DNA of 36,735 bases from Alphaproteobacteria bacterium 65-37. Its GTDB lineage: Bacteria; Pseudomonadota; Alphaproteobacteria; Reyranellales; Reyranellaceae. The DNA lies in NCBI GenBank assembly GCA_001897995.1, contig MKRV01000002.1, forward strand, positions 1 to 36,735, in the 5' to 3' direction. The notes under the pieces are model-generated. The model did not search any database. It was not told the origin of the DNA and was given only the letters and a program-made list of their open reading frames with translations. This document shows, one piece after another, positions 26,102-33,855 of this stretch (position 1 is its first letter; every line of letters begins with the position of its first letter). The position numbers were made by a program, and so were the translations under genes.

Positions 26102-27823
26102 CTATGTTCCGGCGCCCGAACGGACGACGGCGAGCCTTTGCGCGCGATTGTTGCTGAGGCGCGCGACGATCTGGTCGCGCTCGCCGAGTGCATGCACGGT
26201 GCCGGAATGCATGACCAGCACGTCGTCGCAGTGGCTGATCATGGTCATGCGATGCGTGACGATGATGACGATGGCGCCGCGCTCGCGCATCTTTGCCATC
26301 GTCCTGGCGAGGCTCTCCTCGCCGATGGCGTCGAGGTTGGAGTTCGGCTCGTCGAGAACGAGCAAGCAGGGATCGCCATAGACAGCGCGCGCCAGGGCGA
26401 TGCGCTGCCGCTGCCCTCCGGAAAGGACATGGCCGTCGGGGCCGAGCTTGGTGTTCAGGCCGTCGGGCAAGCCGCGAATGATATCCTGAACGCCTGCAAG
26501 CTCGATGGCTTCCAGAACGGCATCGTCATCGCCGTCCTGGAAGCGGCCGATGTTTTCCGCGACGGTTCCCGCCAGCAGCTCGACATCCTGCGGGACGTAG
26601 CCCACCCAGCGGCCGAGCTCGTCCTGGTCCCAATGAGCTATGTCATGCCCATCCAGAGCCACGGCGCCGCGCTGGGGCCGCCAGATCCCGACCAGAAGCC
26701 TTGCCAGCGACGACTTGCCGGCACCGCTGGCGCCGACAACACCGAGAATCCGGCCGCGTTCGGCGGTGAGGGAGACATCGTTCAGGATCGTCGACGTGCG
26801 ACCCGGCGCCACGACGGTGGCCCGCGACACCACGAGGGGGCCGGCAGGCCGCGGCAGGGCGAAGCGCTCCTTGTCGTGGGTGCCGGCATCCTGCAGCAGC
26901 GTCTCCAGTCGGCCGGCCGAGAGGCGAACCGACCAGAAGGTCCTCCAGCCGGAAACGACCGCGTCGACCGGCTGGATGGCGCGCGACGAGAGCACGGATG
27001 CTGCGAAGATGATGCCGCCGCCCGTCTGCTGCTCGAGAAAGAGCAGGATGCCGACCGTCATCATGATGGGGCCTTGGGCGTGGCGGATGAAACGCAGGAC
27101 TTCTCCGATCAATCCCGTTCGCGACCATGCCGCCGATTGCCAGCCGAGCATTTCCGACTGCCGATCGTGCCAGCGCGACGCCATCGAAGGCAGCATGCCC
27201 ATCACCCGGATGGGCTCGGCATTGGCGATGATGGAACGGCCGAGATCGGTGGCGTGGGCAGCCGCCGTTTGGGCGCGCCGTACCGGATCGCGCACCAGCC
27301 GCTGGTGGATCAATGTCAGGCCGACAATGATCACGAGGAGGACGAGAAGGGTCGCTCCCAGAAGCGGATGAAACAGAAAGGCCACGCACACGAACAAAGG
27401 GGCGAAGCAGAGATCCATCAGCTGCACGAGCAGATTGCCGCCCACGAACTCCCTGACGACATTTATGTCCTGCAGCATTGCGTTGCGCGCCACGGAGCTG
27501 AACTTGTCGTGTCGCCGATTGATCGCCTCGAACAGCTTCTTGCCGATGGCGTTGTGCAACGAGACGGCCATGCGCTGCAACACGCGCAGTCGGACCGATT
27601 CAAGGGCCGTCCAAAGGGCCAGCAGGCCGATCGCGATCACGACGAGGAACAGCAACGTCGTTTCGTTGCGGCTGTGCATGACCCGCTCGTAGAGCTGGAG
27701 CATGAAAAGCGTCGGCGTGAGACTGGCAAGGCTGATCACGAAGCTGAACAGCAGGAGAGAAGCAAGCGCCGAGCGATAAGGCCGGAATTCAAGCCACAAC
27801 AGATTGTTTGTCTGATCCAGCAT
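26102..27823 (-). CDS. Type I secretion ABC transporter (PrtD/RsaD type), permease fused to ATPase
   Basis: 573 residues. Energises export of RTX proteins with a C-terminal secretion signal. Six membrane helices occupy residues 18-290; there is no N-terminal C39 peptidase-like domain, which is the PrtD arrangement. The ATPase shows Walker A GASGAGKS (364-371), Q-loop 'YVPQDVELL', signature LSGGQRQR (467-474), Walker B LLVLDEP (487-493) and H-loop His524. ATG 27823 has a weak GGAA site. It is the first gene of the operon with the adaptor and the coiled-coil protein. Likely cargo in this window: the RTX proteins at 9799 and 32703. No TolC-like gene is in the window. Confidence 0.95.
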   Translation of the reverse strand: MLDQTNNLLWLEFRPYRSALASLLLFSFVISLASLTPTLFMLQLYERVMHSRNETTLLFLVVIAIGLLALWTALESVRLRVLQRMAVSLHNAIGKKLFEAINRRHDKFSSVARNAMLQDINVVREFVGGNLLVQLMDLCFAPLFVCVAFLFHPLLGATLLVLLVIIVGLTLIHQRLVRDPVRRAQTAAAHATDLGRSIIANAEPIRVMGMLPSMASRWHDRQSEMLGWQSAAWSRTGLIGEVLRFIRHAQGPIMMTVGILLFLEQQTGGGIIFAASVLSSRAIQPVDAVVSGWRTFWSVRLSAGRLETLLQDAGTHDKERFALPRPAGPLVVSRATVVAPGRTSTILNDVSLTAERGRILGVVGASGAGKSSLARLLVGIWRPQRGAVALDGHDIAHWDQDELGRWVGYVPQDVELLAGTVAENIGRFQDGDDDAVLEAIELAGVQDIIRGLPDGLNTKLGPDGHVLSGGQRQRIALARAVYGDPCLLVLDEPNSNLDAIGEESLARTMAKMRERGAIVIIVTHRMTMISHCDDVLVMHSGTVHALGERDQIVARLSNNRAQRLAVVRSGAGT

Positions 27824-28066
27824 TCAGGTTGTTCCAGCGGCCCCTATGTTGGATCTCGTGTCGGATTTCTTACGATCGGCCCGAACACGATCAGATAGCG
27901 CGATCATCGTACGACTGGCTTTACGGCCGCGACATTCCTTTATCCGCATATCACCACGAGAGTCCCGGCGGATGCCGACCGAAGGCGCGATGTCGGGAAG
28001 CCGACGGGCGCGTCGCGCTCCTCGGTGACTGCAGCAGTCGAATTGTTGGCGCGCGCATCGCGCGCG
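27824..28066. promoter_or_regulatory. 243-base gap upstream of the secretion operon
   Basis: No gene. It probably carries the promoter of the leftward exporter operon, though I cannot place boxes with confidence. At its right end GCGCGC, loop ATC, GCGCGC (28051-28065) forms a hairpin directly after the manC stop, without a T-run; it may limit read-through from manC. Confidence 0.4.
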
Positions 28067-29536
28067 TCAGGCTCGTCCGTAGTGGTCCTCGAAGCGCACG
28101 ATGTCGTCTTCGCCCAGATAGCTTCCGGACTGCACTTCGATCAGATGCAACAGTGTTTCGCCGGGGTTCTCCAGCCTGTGACGCATGCCGAGCGGGATGT
28201 AGGTCGACTGGTTTTCGTGGAGGTCGAACATATCGTTGCCGCGTGTCACGCGGGCTACACCGGACACCACCACCCAGTGCTCGGCACGCTTGTTATGCAT
28301 CTGCAGGCTCAGCGCCCGGCCCGGCAACACCGAGATGTGCTTCACCTGGTGGCGATCGCCGGCACCGATCGTCTCGTAGTAGCCCCACGGGCGAAAGACC
28401 TTGAGGTGGGTTGCCGATTCGCTCCGGCCCCCTGCCTTAAGCCGGTCGACGATGCGCTTGACGTCCTGGCTGCGGTCACGCCGGGCCACCAACATGGCGT
28501 CGCCGGTCGCCACGATCACCAGGTCCTCGACCCCAAGGGTCGCGACCATCAATCCGCTGTCGGCGCGGACATAGCAGCCGCGCGTGTCCTCGGCTATGAC
28601 GTCGCCGAGCACGACATTGCCGTCGATGTCGCGATGTGTCTCCGTCAGCAACGCTGTCCAGGAGCCGACATCGTTCCAGCCCATGTCGACAGGCACGATG
28701 GCGGCATGCTGTGTGCGCTCCATGACGGCATAGTCGACGGATTTTCCTGGTGAACGCGCGAAGGCGGCCGCGTCCAGGCGAGTGAAATCGCGGTCCTGGG
28801 TCGCGGTATGGAAGGCTGCGTTGCAGGCGTCGAAGATCTCCGGCTCGTACCGTCTCAGTTCATCGAGATAGACGTCGGCGCGCATCAGGAAGATGCCGCC
28901 GTTCCAGTAGTGATCACCTTGGTCGAGGAATTGTTGGGCACGAGCGGCGTCCGGCTTCTCGACGAAACGCGCGACGGCATGCGCTCCCGGCGCCTCCTCC
29001 AGCGCATGCCCGGCCTGTATGTAGCCGTAGCCGGTCTCGGGGCCGCTCGGCTTGACGCCAAAAGTGACGAGCTTGCCGCCCATTGCCGCGGGCAAGCCCG
29101 TCTCGACAGCGGTGCGGAAGGCATCGGGCCTGCGGATGGCATGGTCAGACGGCAGAACCAGGATCGGCTGTTGCCGATTTCCAGTGACGGACATCATGGC
29201 GCCGACGGCCACCGCGGGTGCCGTGTTGCGGGCGGCAGGTTCCAGCATGCTGGCCGCCGGTTCCACGCCGACCTGGCGCAGCTGTTCGGCCACCAGGAAG
29301 CGGTGCTCGGCATTGCACACGACAATGGGTGGCAGAAAACGGTCGGAGTCGGCAACGCGCGCAACCGTCTCCTGCAGCAATGACCGGTCGCTGGTCAGCG
29401 GTAGGAACTGCTTGGGATGGGCCTCGCGCGAGAGGGGCCACAGCCGGGTACCCGAGCCACCCGACAGGATGATCGGCTGAATCCGATCGTGTCGGCGTTC
29501 GGTCTGGGCAGGGCTAAGTCGCGTCTCCGTCGTCAT
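28067..29536 (-). CDS. manC: Mannose-1-phosphate guanylyltransferase / mannose-6-phosphate isomerase
   Basis: 489 residues, the usual bifunctional length. Makes GDP-mannose from mannose-1-phosphate and GTP; the C-terminal cupin interconverts fructose-6-P and mannose-6-P. The N-terminal nucleotidyltransferase has the signature 'LSGGSGTRLWPLSREAHPKQ' near residue 25, 'VLPSDHAI', 'RFVEKPD', 'WNGGIFL' and 'DVGSW'. The C-terminal cupin has 'RPWGYYETI', 'VKHISVLPG', 'SLQMHNKRAEHWVVVSG' and 'STYIPLGMRHRLEN'. ATG 29536 has AAGAGG about 6 bases upstream. Same strand as rfbD, 118 bases downstream of it. GDP-mannose would feed mannosyltransferases or GDP-deoxysugar synthesis; no GDP-mannose dehydratase is in the window. 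Confidence 0.95.
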   Translation of the reverse strand: MTTETRLSPAQTERRHDRIQPIILSGGSGTRLWPLSREAHPKQFLPLTSDRSLLQETVARVADSDRFLPPIVVCNAEHRFLVAEQLRQVGVEPAASMLEPAARNTAPAVAVGAMMSVTGNRQQPILVLPSDHAIRRPDAFRTAVETGLPAAMGGKLVTFGVKPSGPETGYGYIQAGHALEEAPGAHAVARFVEKPDAARAQQFLDQGDHYWNGGIFLMRADVYLDELRRYEPEIFDACNAAFHTATQDRDFTRLDAAAFARSPGKSVDYAVMERTQHAAIVPVDMGWNDVGSWTALLTETHRDIDGNVVLGDVIAEDTRGCYVRADSGLMVATLGVEDLVIVATGDAMLVARRDRSQDVKRIVDRLKAGGRSESATHLKVFRPWGYYETIGAGDRHQVKHISVLPGRALSLQMHNKRAEHWVVVSGVARVTRGNDMFDLHENQSTYIPLGMRHRLENPGETLLHLIEVQSGSYLGEDDIVRFEDHYGRA

Positions 29537-29654
29537 CTTCGCCTCTTGAATGGTTAACGACGTGGATTTCGGGATGAGAGCGGCCTGTCCTGCTCGACTG
29601 CAAGTGCAGTGGGCGATGGCTCTCCTGCAAGCATGGTGCCACTCGTCATCTCAG

Positions 29655-30551
29655 TCAGGCCGATGTCGCCGTCAGAGCAGCCACCACTTCGCGGGTTCGC
29701 TGCTGCCAGGGACGTGACGTGATACCGAACGCCGATGCGAAGCGTGTGCTGTCCAGGCGCGAATTCGCGGGCCGGCGGGCACGAGTTGGATAATCGGCCG
29801 TGCGGATGGCGGCCAGCGTCGGACGCCGGTTCGTCGATTTGGCCTGCGCTGCCACGATCTCGCAGGCGAAGTCGTGCCATGTCGCATCGCCCGAACCTGC
29901 AAAATGATAGGTGCCCCAGGGTGCATTCCCGTCCGTGGCGCGTGTCGCGATCGCGAGAATCGCCTGGGCGAGATCGACGGTCGCTGTCGGATTGCCGCAC
30001 TGATCGGCGACAACACCCCAGCTCTCCCTCCGGCGCGCGAGGTCGAGCATGGTCTTGAGAAAATTGCCGCCATGCACCCCGTAGACCCAGGCGGTGCGCA
30101 GGATGATGTGGCGCTCCAGACGCGTCCGAACGGCCTGTTCGCCGGCCTCCTTGGATCTTCCGTAGGCACCCGTGGGCCCAACGGGATCCGTCTCCACATA
30201 CGGAGCGGCCTTGTTGCCGTCGAACACATAGTCCGTGGAAACATGAACCAGCGGCAAACCGCGCTCGCTGCAGAGATCGGCGAGGAGGGCGGGGCCCTCG
30301 CAGTTGCTGCTGAAAGCGTACTCGGGCTCGACCTCGGCCTGATCGACCTTGGTATAGGCAGCCGCGTTGATGATCACTGTTGGGTTGGTGAGCCGGACCA
30401 CCGCTTCCACGGCCGGACGGTCGCAGATATCCGCCTGCTTCCGGGTCAGCAACGTCGCGGCCATACGCTCACCTGACATTGCGACGTCGAGTTCCCGGCC
30501 GAGCTGGCCACCTGCGCCGAACACCAGAACGTGCGGTTTTCGATGGCTCAT
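29655..30551 (-). CDS. rfbD: dTDP-4-dehydrorhamnose reductase
   Basis: 298 residues, family length. Last step of dTDP-L-rhamnose synthesis, NAD(P)H-dependent reduction of the 4-keto group. SDR features: 'VFGAGGQLGRELD' nucleotide loop, 'INAAAYTKVDQAE', 'VHVSTDYVFDG', the catalytic Tyr-x3-Lys in 'GAYGRSKEAGE', and 'LRTAWVYGVHGGNF'. ATG 30551 lies 4 bases after the rfbC stop, so the two are translationally linked; the frame extends to 30737 only as a shadow of rfbC. The genes for the first two pathway steps (rfbA, rfbB) are not in the window and must be elsewhere. Confidence 0.95.
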   Translation of the reverse strand: MSHRKPHVLVFGAGGQLGRELDVAMSGERMAATLLTRKQADICDRPAVEAVVRLTNPTVIINAAAYTKVDQAEVEPEYAFSSNCEGPALLADLCSERGLPLVHVSTDYVFDGNKAAPYVETDPVGPTGAYGRSKEAGEQAVRTRLERHIILRTAWVYGVHGGNFLKTMLDLARRRESWGVVADQCGNPTATVDLAQAILAIATRATDGNAPWGTYHFAGSGDATWHDFACEIVAAQAKSTNRRPTLAAIRTADYPTRARRPANSRLDSTRFASAFGITSRPWQQRTREVVAALTATSA

Positions 30552-30555
30552 CGCT

Positions 30556-31167
30556 TCACGCCGGAACGACGGACCGATGTTGCGTTCTCGTCCTGTCGGC
30601 CTTCTCCCAGAAGAACGGGCTGGAGAAATCAGCGAAGGCCGGCAGCGACGAGTCCTTGGGCGACAGCACGGCATCCCTCGTGACCAGCGGCCACTCGATC
30701 GCGATGTCCGGGTCCTGCCAGTGTATCCCTGCATCACATTGCGGCGCGTAGGATGCGTCTACTTTGTAGGCAACCACCGTGTTTGGCTCGAGAGTTGCAA
30801 AGCCATGCGCGAACCCCTTCGGAACATAGAGCTGCTGCGGCCTGCTCGCGGTCAGCATCGTTGCGCACCACCTTCCGTACTGTGGCGAACCGCATCTCAG
30901 GTCTACCGCGACATCGAACACCGAGCCGTGGAGCACTCTGACCAACTTGGCTTGGGCAAAGGGGGGAAGCTGGAAATGCAAACCCCGCACCGTTCCCCGA
31001 CGCGCCGATAGGGACTGATTGTCCTGCACAAAATTCAGATCGATGCCGTGATGCCGGAAGGCGTCGCGTGACCATGTCTCCATGAAATGTCCGCGGGCAT
31101 CGTCAAACCGCTTCGAATGAACAAGCAAAAGACCTTCGATCTCCAGTCGCTCGATTGCAAAATTCAT
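30556..31167 (-). CDS. rfbC: dTDP-4-dehydrorhamnose 3,5-epimerase
   Basis: 203 residues, some 15-20 longer than typical because of the C-terminal tail ('FFWEKADRTRTQHRS'). Cupin enzyme that epimerises C3 and C5 of the 4-keto sugar. Motifs: 'DDARGHFMETW', 'FVQDNQSLSARRGTVRGLHF' with the catalytic His, 'KLVRVLHGSVFDVAVDLR', 'LYVPKGFAHGF', and the catalytic-region Tyr in 'VVAYKVDASYAP'. ATG 31167 has GGAAGGG with a 7-base spacer; the open frame to 31638 is non-coding in look. It is the first gene of the leftward rfbC-rfbD-manC set, and its promoter lies in the region shared with the rightward gene at 31680. Confidence 0.95.
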   Translation of the reverse strand: MNFAIERLEIEGLLLVHSKRFDDARGHFMETWSRDAFRHHGIDLNFVQDNQSLSARRGTVRGLHFQLPPFAQAKLVRVLHGSVFDVAVDLRCGSPQYGRWCATMLTASRPQQLYVPKGFAHGFATLEPNTVVAYKVDASYAPQCDAGIHWQDPDIAIEWPLVTRDAVLSPKDSSLPAFADFSSPFFWEKADRTRTQHRSVVPA

Positions 31168-31575
31168 AGCGGTACCCTTCCGTGTTCGGCCATCGAATGG
31201 CGTCGAATTAGGCATCGCTGCACTATTCGATTGCAGCTGGTTGCAGCTATCTCTTCGGGCTGTTCGAGATGCGCCATCGATCGGCGCAGGCCGTGGACGC
31301 CGTTGGCGCATGGCCGTTCCATCGACTCTATATGGCGACACTGCGTGACAACGATACTTCGCCAGGCGCGCGGCACCTCCAGGCATTGGACGAATGAGAT
31401 GTGATCGGAGTGTTACGGGAGACGTGTTGCCGCCACCCTTTGCATGCTTCTTGAAAAATGCAGATAGTCTCCGACATCGCGACGACAGATGTTTCCATGA
31501 GCCTTCGATGCAAGTTAGTGCGAAGGATCGATGCGCTCTAGAAGCGTGTACGCATGTCTCGCTGCGAATCGAATC

Positions 31576-31615
31576 GAGTCGACTCAAATTGCGTCGTTCG
31601 CATATGCGCAATTGA
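31576..31615. repeat. Nested palindromes, candidate operator
   Basis: GAGTCGACTC (31576-31585, perfect), TCAAATTGCG (31584-31593) facing CGCAATTGA (31607-31615) with one bulged base, and CGCATATGCG (31599-31608, perfect) between them. They lie 65-104 bases before the TTG start at 31680. Likely a protein-binding site or RNA structure; the partner is unknown. Confidence 0.45.
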
Positions 31616-31666
31616 TCGCCCATCATTGTTGACTCCAACCCGTGCTGGAATCGACTATCGATGCAT

Positions 31667-31672
31667 AGGAGG
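31667..31672 (+). promoter_or_regulatory. Ribosome-binding site that fixes a TTG start
   Basis: A perfect AGGAGG 7 bases before TTG 31680. The open frame extends back to 31554, but no start codon there has a comparable site. Confidence 0.75.
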
Positions 31673-31679
31673 AGCGTAC

Positions 31680-32645
31680 TTGCCTCAGCATCTTCGAAAC
31701 GAACAAGGACGTTTGCGAACTCATAGAGTGACGCGGGGCTTGTTCATCTTGCGGTACGTTGCTTCGAATGCAGGCAACTCGACGACGAACCCGGCTGCCG
31801 CTCCCAGCATCAAGGTCTCGTCACATGACGCCAAGGATGTCGACTTGATCGCATGGCCGGGCGCGTCTTCGAATGAGTTGCTGGGCCCGGGCGATGGTTT
31901 GGTTCTTCGCGTATCCCGTGACACGACCATCGCGATCGAAGTCATCCCGTCTCGCGCCGGCGGAAGCGTCGACGCCGAGTTGCACCTGGAGCCGGTATCG
32001 CGTCTGGCTCATGGCGGATTCGGCCGGAGCAACAACGTCGCTCCTGCCGTCGGGCGCGGGGCATCGCAGATCGAAGTCGACGGGATCGAAATCCTCGCGC
32101 ACGTTTCTCGCCGCGGCGACGTGGTGATCCCTGCCGGCGAATGGATCTGCGGGCCTGAGTATCCGATGGCGATCGAGGGTATTGAGATTCGCTGGCCCAA
32201 CCGGCCACGCGGACTGGAGATCACGACAAGCGTGTCGGTCAGCAAGAACGGCCTGCGCAACTTGCCGGTAGCGATGACGGGCGCGTTTGCCGGCACGCGT
32301 GGCCGGGCAACGCCACTGACCGGCATCGAGCTGTCGCTTGCCGGAGAACGCGCCGGGGATTTCATTTTGCGCTCGGATGCTCTGTTTCTGGGGTCGGCTG
32401 TACAGTCGAAGCGGGGACGATCCGTTTCAATGAGCGGCCCCTCCGGCCGCGAACCGTTGGTCGGCCTGCGCCTGTCGATCGACGGTGTGTCGAGAGGTGA
32501 CGCCGCTCAAGCTGCTTCCGCTGCGCCGATCCAGGAACTGCCGAAGTCCCGGTCAAACTGGAGTGCTGGGGGGCGCGTACGAGTCTTTCGGGGGCTGAAG
32601 CAACGGGAGGGAACATCCCCAAATCCGATAAGGAACCGCGCATAG
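31680..32645 (+). CDS. Unknown protein with three tandem beta repeats, first gene of the RTX operon
   Basis: 321 residues from TTG 31680. No signal peptide, no membrane segment, and I recognise no named family. Residues 50-110 form a beta domain ('GDGLVLRVSRDTTIAIEVIP'). Residues 136-178, 179-226 and 227-269 are three repeats of about 45 residues, each ending in a Gly-rich turn followed by 'I/L-x-G-I/L-x-I/L': GEWICGPEYPMAIEGIEI, GAFAGTRGRATPLTGIEL and MSGPSGREPLVGLRL. The pattern loosely recalls ChW-type 'hydrophobic W' repeats. The C-terminal 50 residues are polar and basic. The RTX gene follows after 57 bases. Likely roles: a secreted partner of the RTX protein, or a surface glycan-binding protein; both are inference. 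Confidence 0.75.
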   Translation: MPQHLRNEQGRLRTHRVTRGLFILRYVASNAGNSTTNPAAAPSIKVSSHDAKDVDLIAWPGASSNELLGPGDGLVLRVSRDTTIAIEVIPSRAGGSVDAELHLEPVSRLAHGGFGRSNNVAPAVGRGASQIEVDGIEILAHVSRRGDVVIPAGEWICGPEYPMAIEGIEIRWPNRPRGLEITTSVSVSKNGLRNLPVAMTGAFAGTRGRATPLTGIELSLAGERAGDFILRSDALFLGSAVQSKRGRSVSMSGPSGREPLVGLRLSIDGVSRGDAAQAASAAPIQELPKSRSNWSAGGRVRVFRGLKQREGTSPNPIRNRA

Positions 32646-32702
32646 ACGAGCCGATCGACCATCGACCCAAAGAGACTGAGCTCAAGCCGATGAGGATTTG
32701 TC

Positions 32703-33758
32703 ATGGCAACATACGATCTGACTCATAGCCAAGTAAGCGACCTGGTGCAGGGCACCGGGCTTTTCTCCGACCCCGAATGGAGTCGCATCCTCAACACCAT
32801 CGAGAAGACGGGCGTCTTCGCTCCCGGATCGACGTCGGGTGACAAGGCACATGTAGAGTCGCTGGTTTTTGGCGAGTCGCCTGGGCCGAACAGCGAGATC
32901 TTGTTCTACCACGGTACGCCGCAAGGCCCGGTGACGGACAACGGCGGCGCCGATGTGACGATCTTCGCGACCAACGAGGACGTGACCGCAAAGCTTCATG
33001 ATGGCGGCGTCATCGTGACCGCGGGCGGCGACGACAACATCACGATCACGGGAAACAGCGACGACACCGTGTATACCGGTGCAGGCACCGATATGGTGTC
33101 GACGGGTGCCGGTGATGACACCGTCTATGCCGGCGCCGGCAACGACACGCTGGACGGCGGCGCCGGCAACGACCACCTCTCGGGGGAGGCCGGTGACGAC
33201 TGGATCTCCGGCGGCGCCGGCAACGATATGATATCGGGCGGCGACGGCGACGACTGGCTTTCCGGCGGTGCCGGCGACGATACCATTTACGGTGGTTCCG
33301 GCAGCGATTCCATTGAGGGTGGCGCCGGCAGCGATCGCCTGTTCGGCCAATCCGGCGACGACACGATCGACGGCGGTGCCGGTGCCGACAGCATCGACGG
33401 CGGTGCTGGCGACGACTATCTCATCGGCGGTGCCGGTGCCGACACGCTTGTCGGCGGCATTGGCGACGACACCATGGAGGGTGGCTCCGGTGACGACGTG
33501 TTCAGGGCCGACGGTCCCGGCGCCGGTGAAGACAGCATGGATGGCGGCTCCGGTGCCGACCAGTTCTTCGTCGATGTCAGCGACGACACTGTGGTCGGCG
33601 GGTCGGGCTTCGACACGCTCCACATCACCAACTTCGCCAGCACCGATGCCAAGACGGCTACGACCGAAGGAGACGTCACGACCTGGACGTTCGACGACGG
33701 CAGCACGATCTCGTTCTCCGGCATCGAGAAGATCATCTTCCACGATCAAGAGTCGTGA
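32703..33758 (+). CDS. RTX calcium-binding protein, likely type I secretion substrate
   Basis: 351 residues. An N-terminal 'MATYDLTHSQVSDLVQGTGL' region of about 100 residues without signal peptide is followed by about 20 RTX nonapeptides (107-306, for example GGAGNDTLDG-like units with G-x-D-D cores) and a C-terminal beta segment ending 'STISFSGIEKIIFHDQES', a plausible uncleaved secretion signal. Calcium outside the cell would fold the repeats into a beta roll. No protease (HExxH), lipase or adhesin motif is visible, so a structural or matrix role fits best. ATG 32703 has GAGGA with a 6-base spacer. A strong intrinsic terminator follows 27 bases after the stop, which suits a highly expressed surface protein. 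It differs from the first RTX protein in lacking a Hint domain. Confidence 0.92.
   Translation: MATYDLTHSQVSDLVQGTGLFSDPEWSRILNTIEKTGVFAPGSTSGDKAHVESLVFGESPGPNSEILFYHGTPQGPVTDNGGADVTIFATNEDVTAKLHDGGVIVTAGGDDNITITGNSDDTVYTGAGTDMVSTGAGDDTVYAGAGNDTLDGGAGNDHLSGEAGDDWISGGAGNDMISGGDGDDWLSGGAGDDTIYGGSGSDSIEGGAGSDRLFGQSGDDTIDGGAGADSIDGGAGDDYLIGGAGADTLVGGIGDDTMEGGSGDDVFRADGPGAGEDSMDGGSGADQFFVDVSDDTVVGGSGFDTLHITNFASTDAKTATTEGDVTTWTFDDGSTISFSGIEKIIFHDQES
33021..33620 (+). repeat. 27-base coding repeats (RTX nonapeptides), array 2
   Basis: About 20 diverged 27-base units coding GGxGxDxhx nonapeptides, with one three-residue insertion near 33510-33540. More diverged than array 1, with no obvious block duplication. 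Confidence 0.85.
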
Positions 33759-33785
33759 TACTGGCTTCGCCGGATCGACTGCTTC

Positions 33786-33812
33786 GGAGGGGCCAATCGG
33801 CCCCTCCTTTTT
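33786..33812 (+). terminator. Intrinsic terminator after the second RTX gene
   Basis: GGAGGGGCC (33786-33794), loop AATC, GGCCCCTCC (33799-33807), then TTTTT (33808-33812): a perfect 9-base GC-rich stem with a T-run. The next rightward gene starts only about 40 bases later, so those genes are expressed by read-through or from a promoter I cannot see. Confidence 0.92.
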
Positions 33813-33828
33813 GCCAAGGCCGCACGAC

Positions 33829-33854
33829 GGCAATCCGATGTGGCAATCCGATGT
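33829..33854 (+). repeat. 13-base perfect tandem duplication at a gene start
   Basis: GGCAATCCGATGT occurs twice head to tail (33829-33841, 33842-33854). The first copy places an ATG (33838) in frame with the following gene; without the duplication the same ATG would be followed at once by TAA. Confidence 0.85.
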
Positions 33855-33855
33855 A

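Larger units (their letters stand above)
31168..31679. promoter_or_regulatory. 512-base divergent control region between rfbC and the RTX operon
   Basis: No convincing gene. Lower GC than the flanking genes. It must drive rfbC-rfbD-manC leftward and the RTX operon rightward. A cluster of palindromes lies at 31576-31615. TTGACT at 31629-31634 resembles a -35 box, but the DNA 17-18 bases on is a poor -10 and the start of transcription would fall almost on the ribosome-binding site, so I do not call it. Confidence 0.55.

Noticed and set aside
26138..27898. Rightward open frame of 586 codons
   Set aside because: Antisense to the ABC transporter, whose Walker and signature motifs are intact on the other strand.
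18954..31608. CGCATAT present in three intergenic regions (18954, 27945, 31599)
   Set aside because: About two or three chance occurrences are expected on both strands of a window this size, and the flanking bases do not match.
31168..31638. N-terminal extension of the rfbC frame
   Set aside because: No family similarity, atypical composition, and a good ribosome-binding site precedes ATG 31167.
32682..33833. Leftward open frame (383 codons) with similar repeats
   Set aside because: Antisense shadow of the second RTX array for the same reason; it also crosses the intrinsic terminator.
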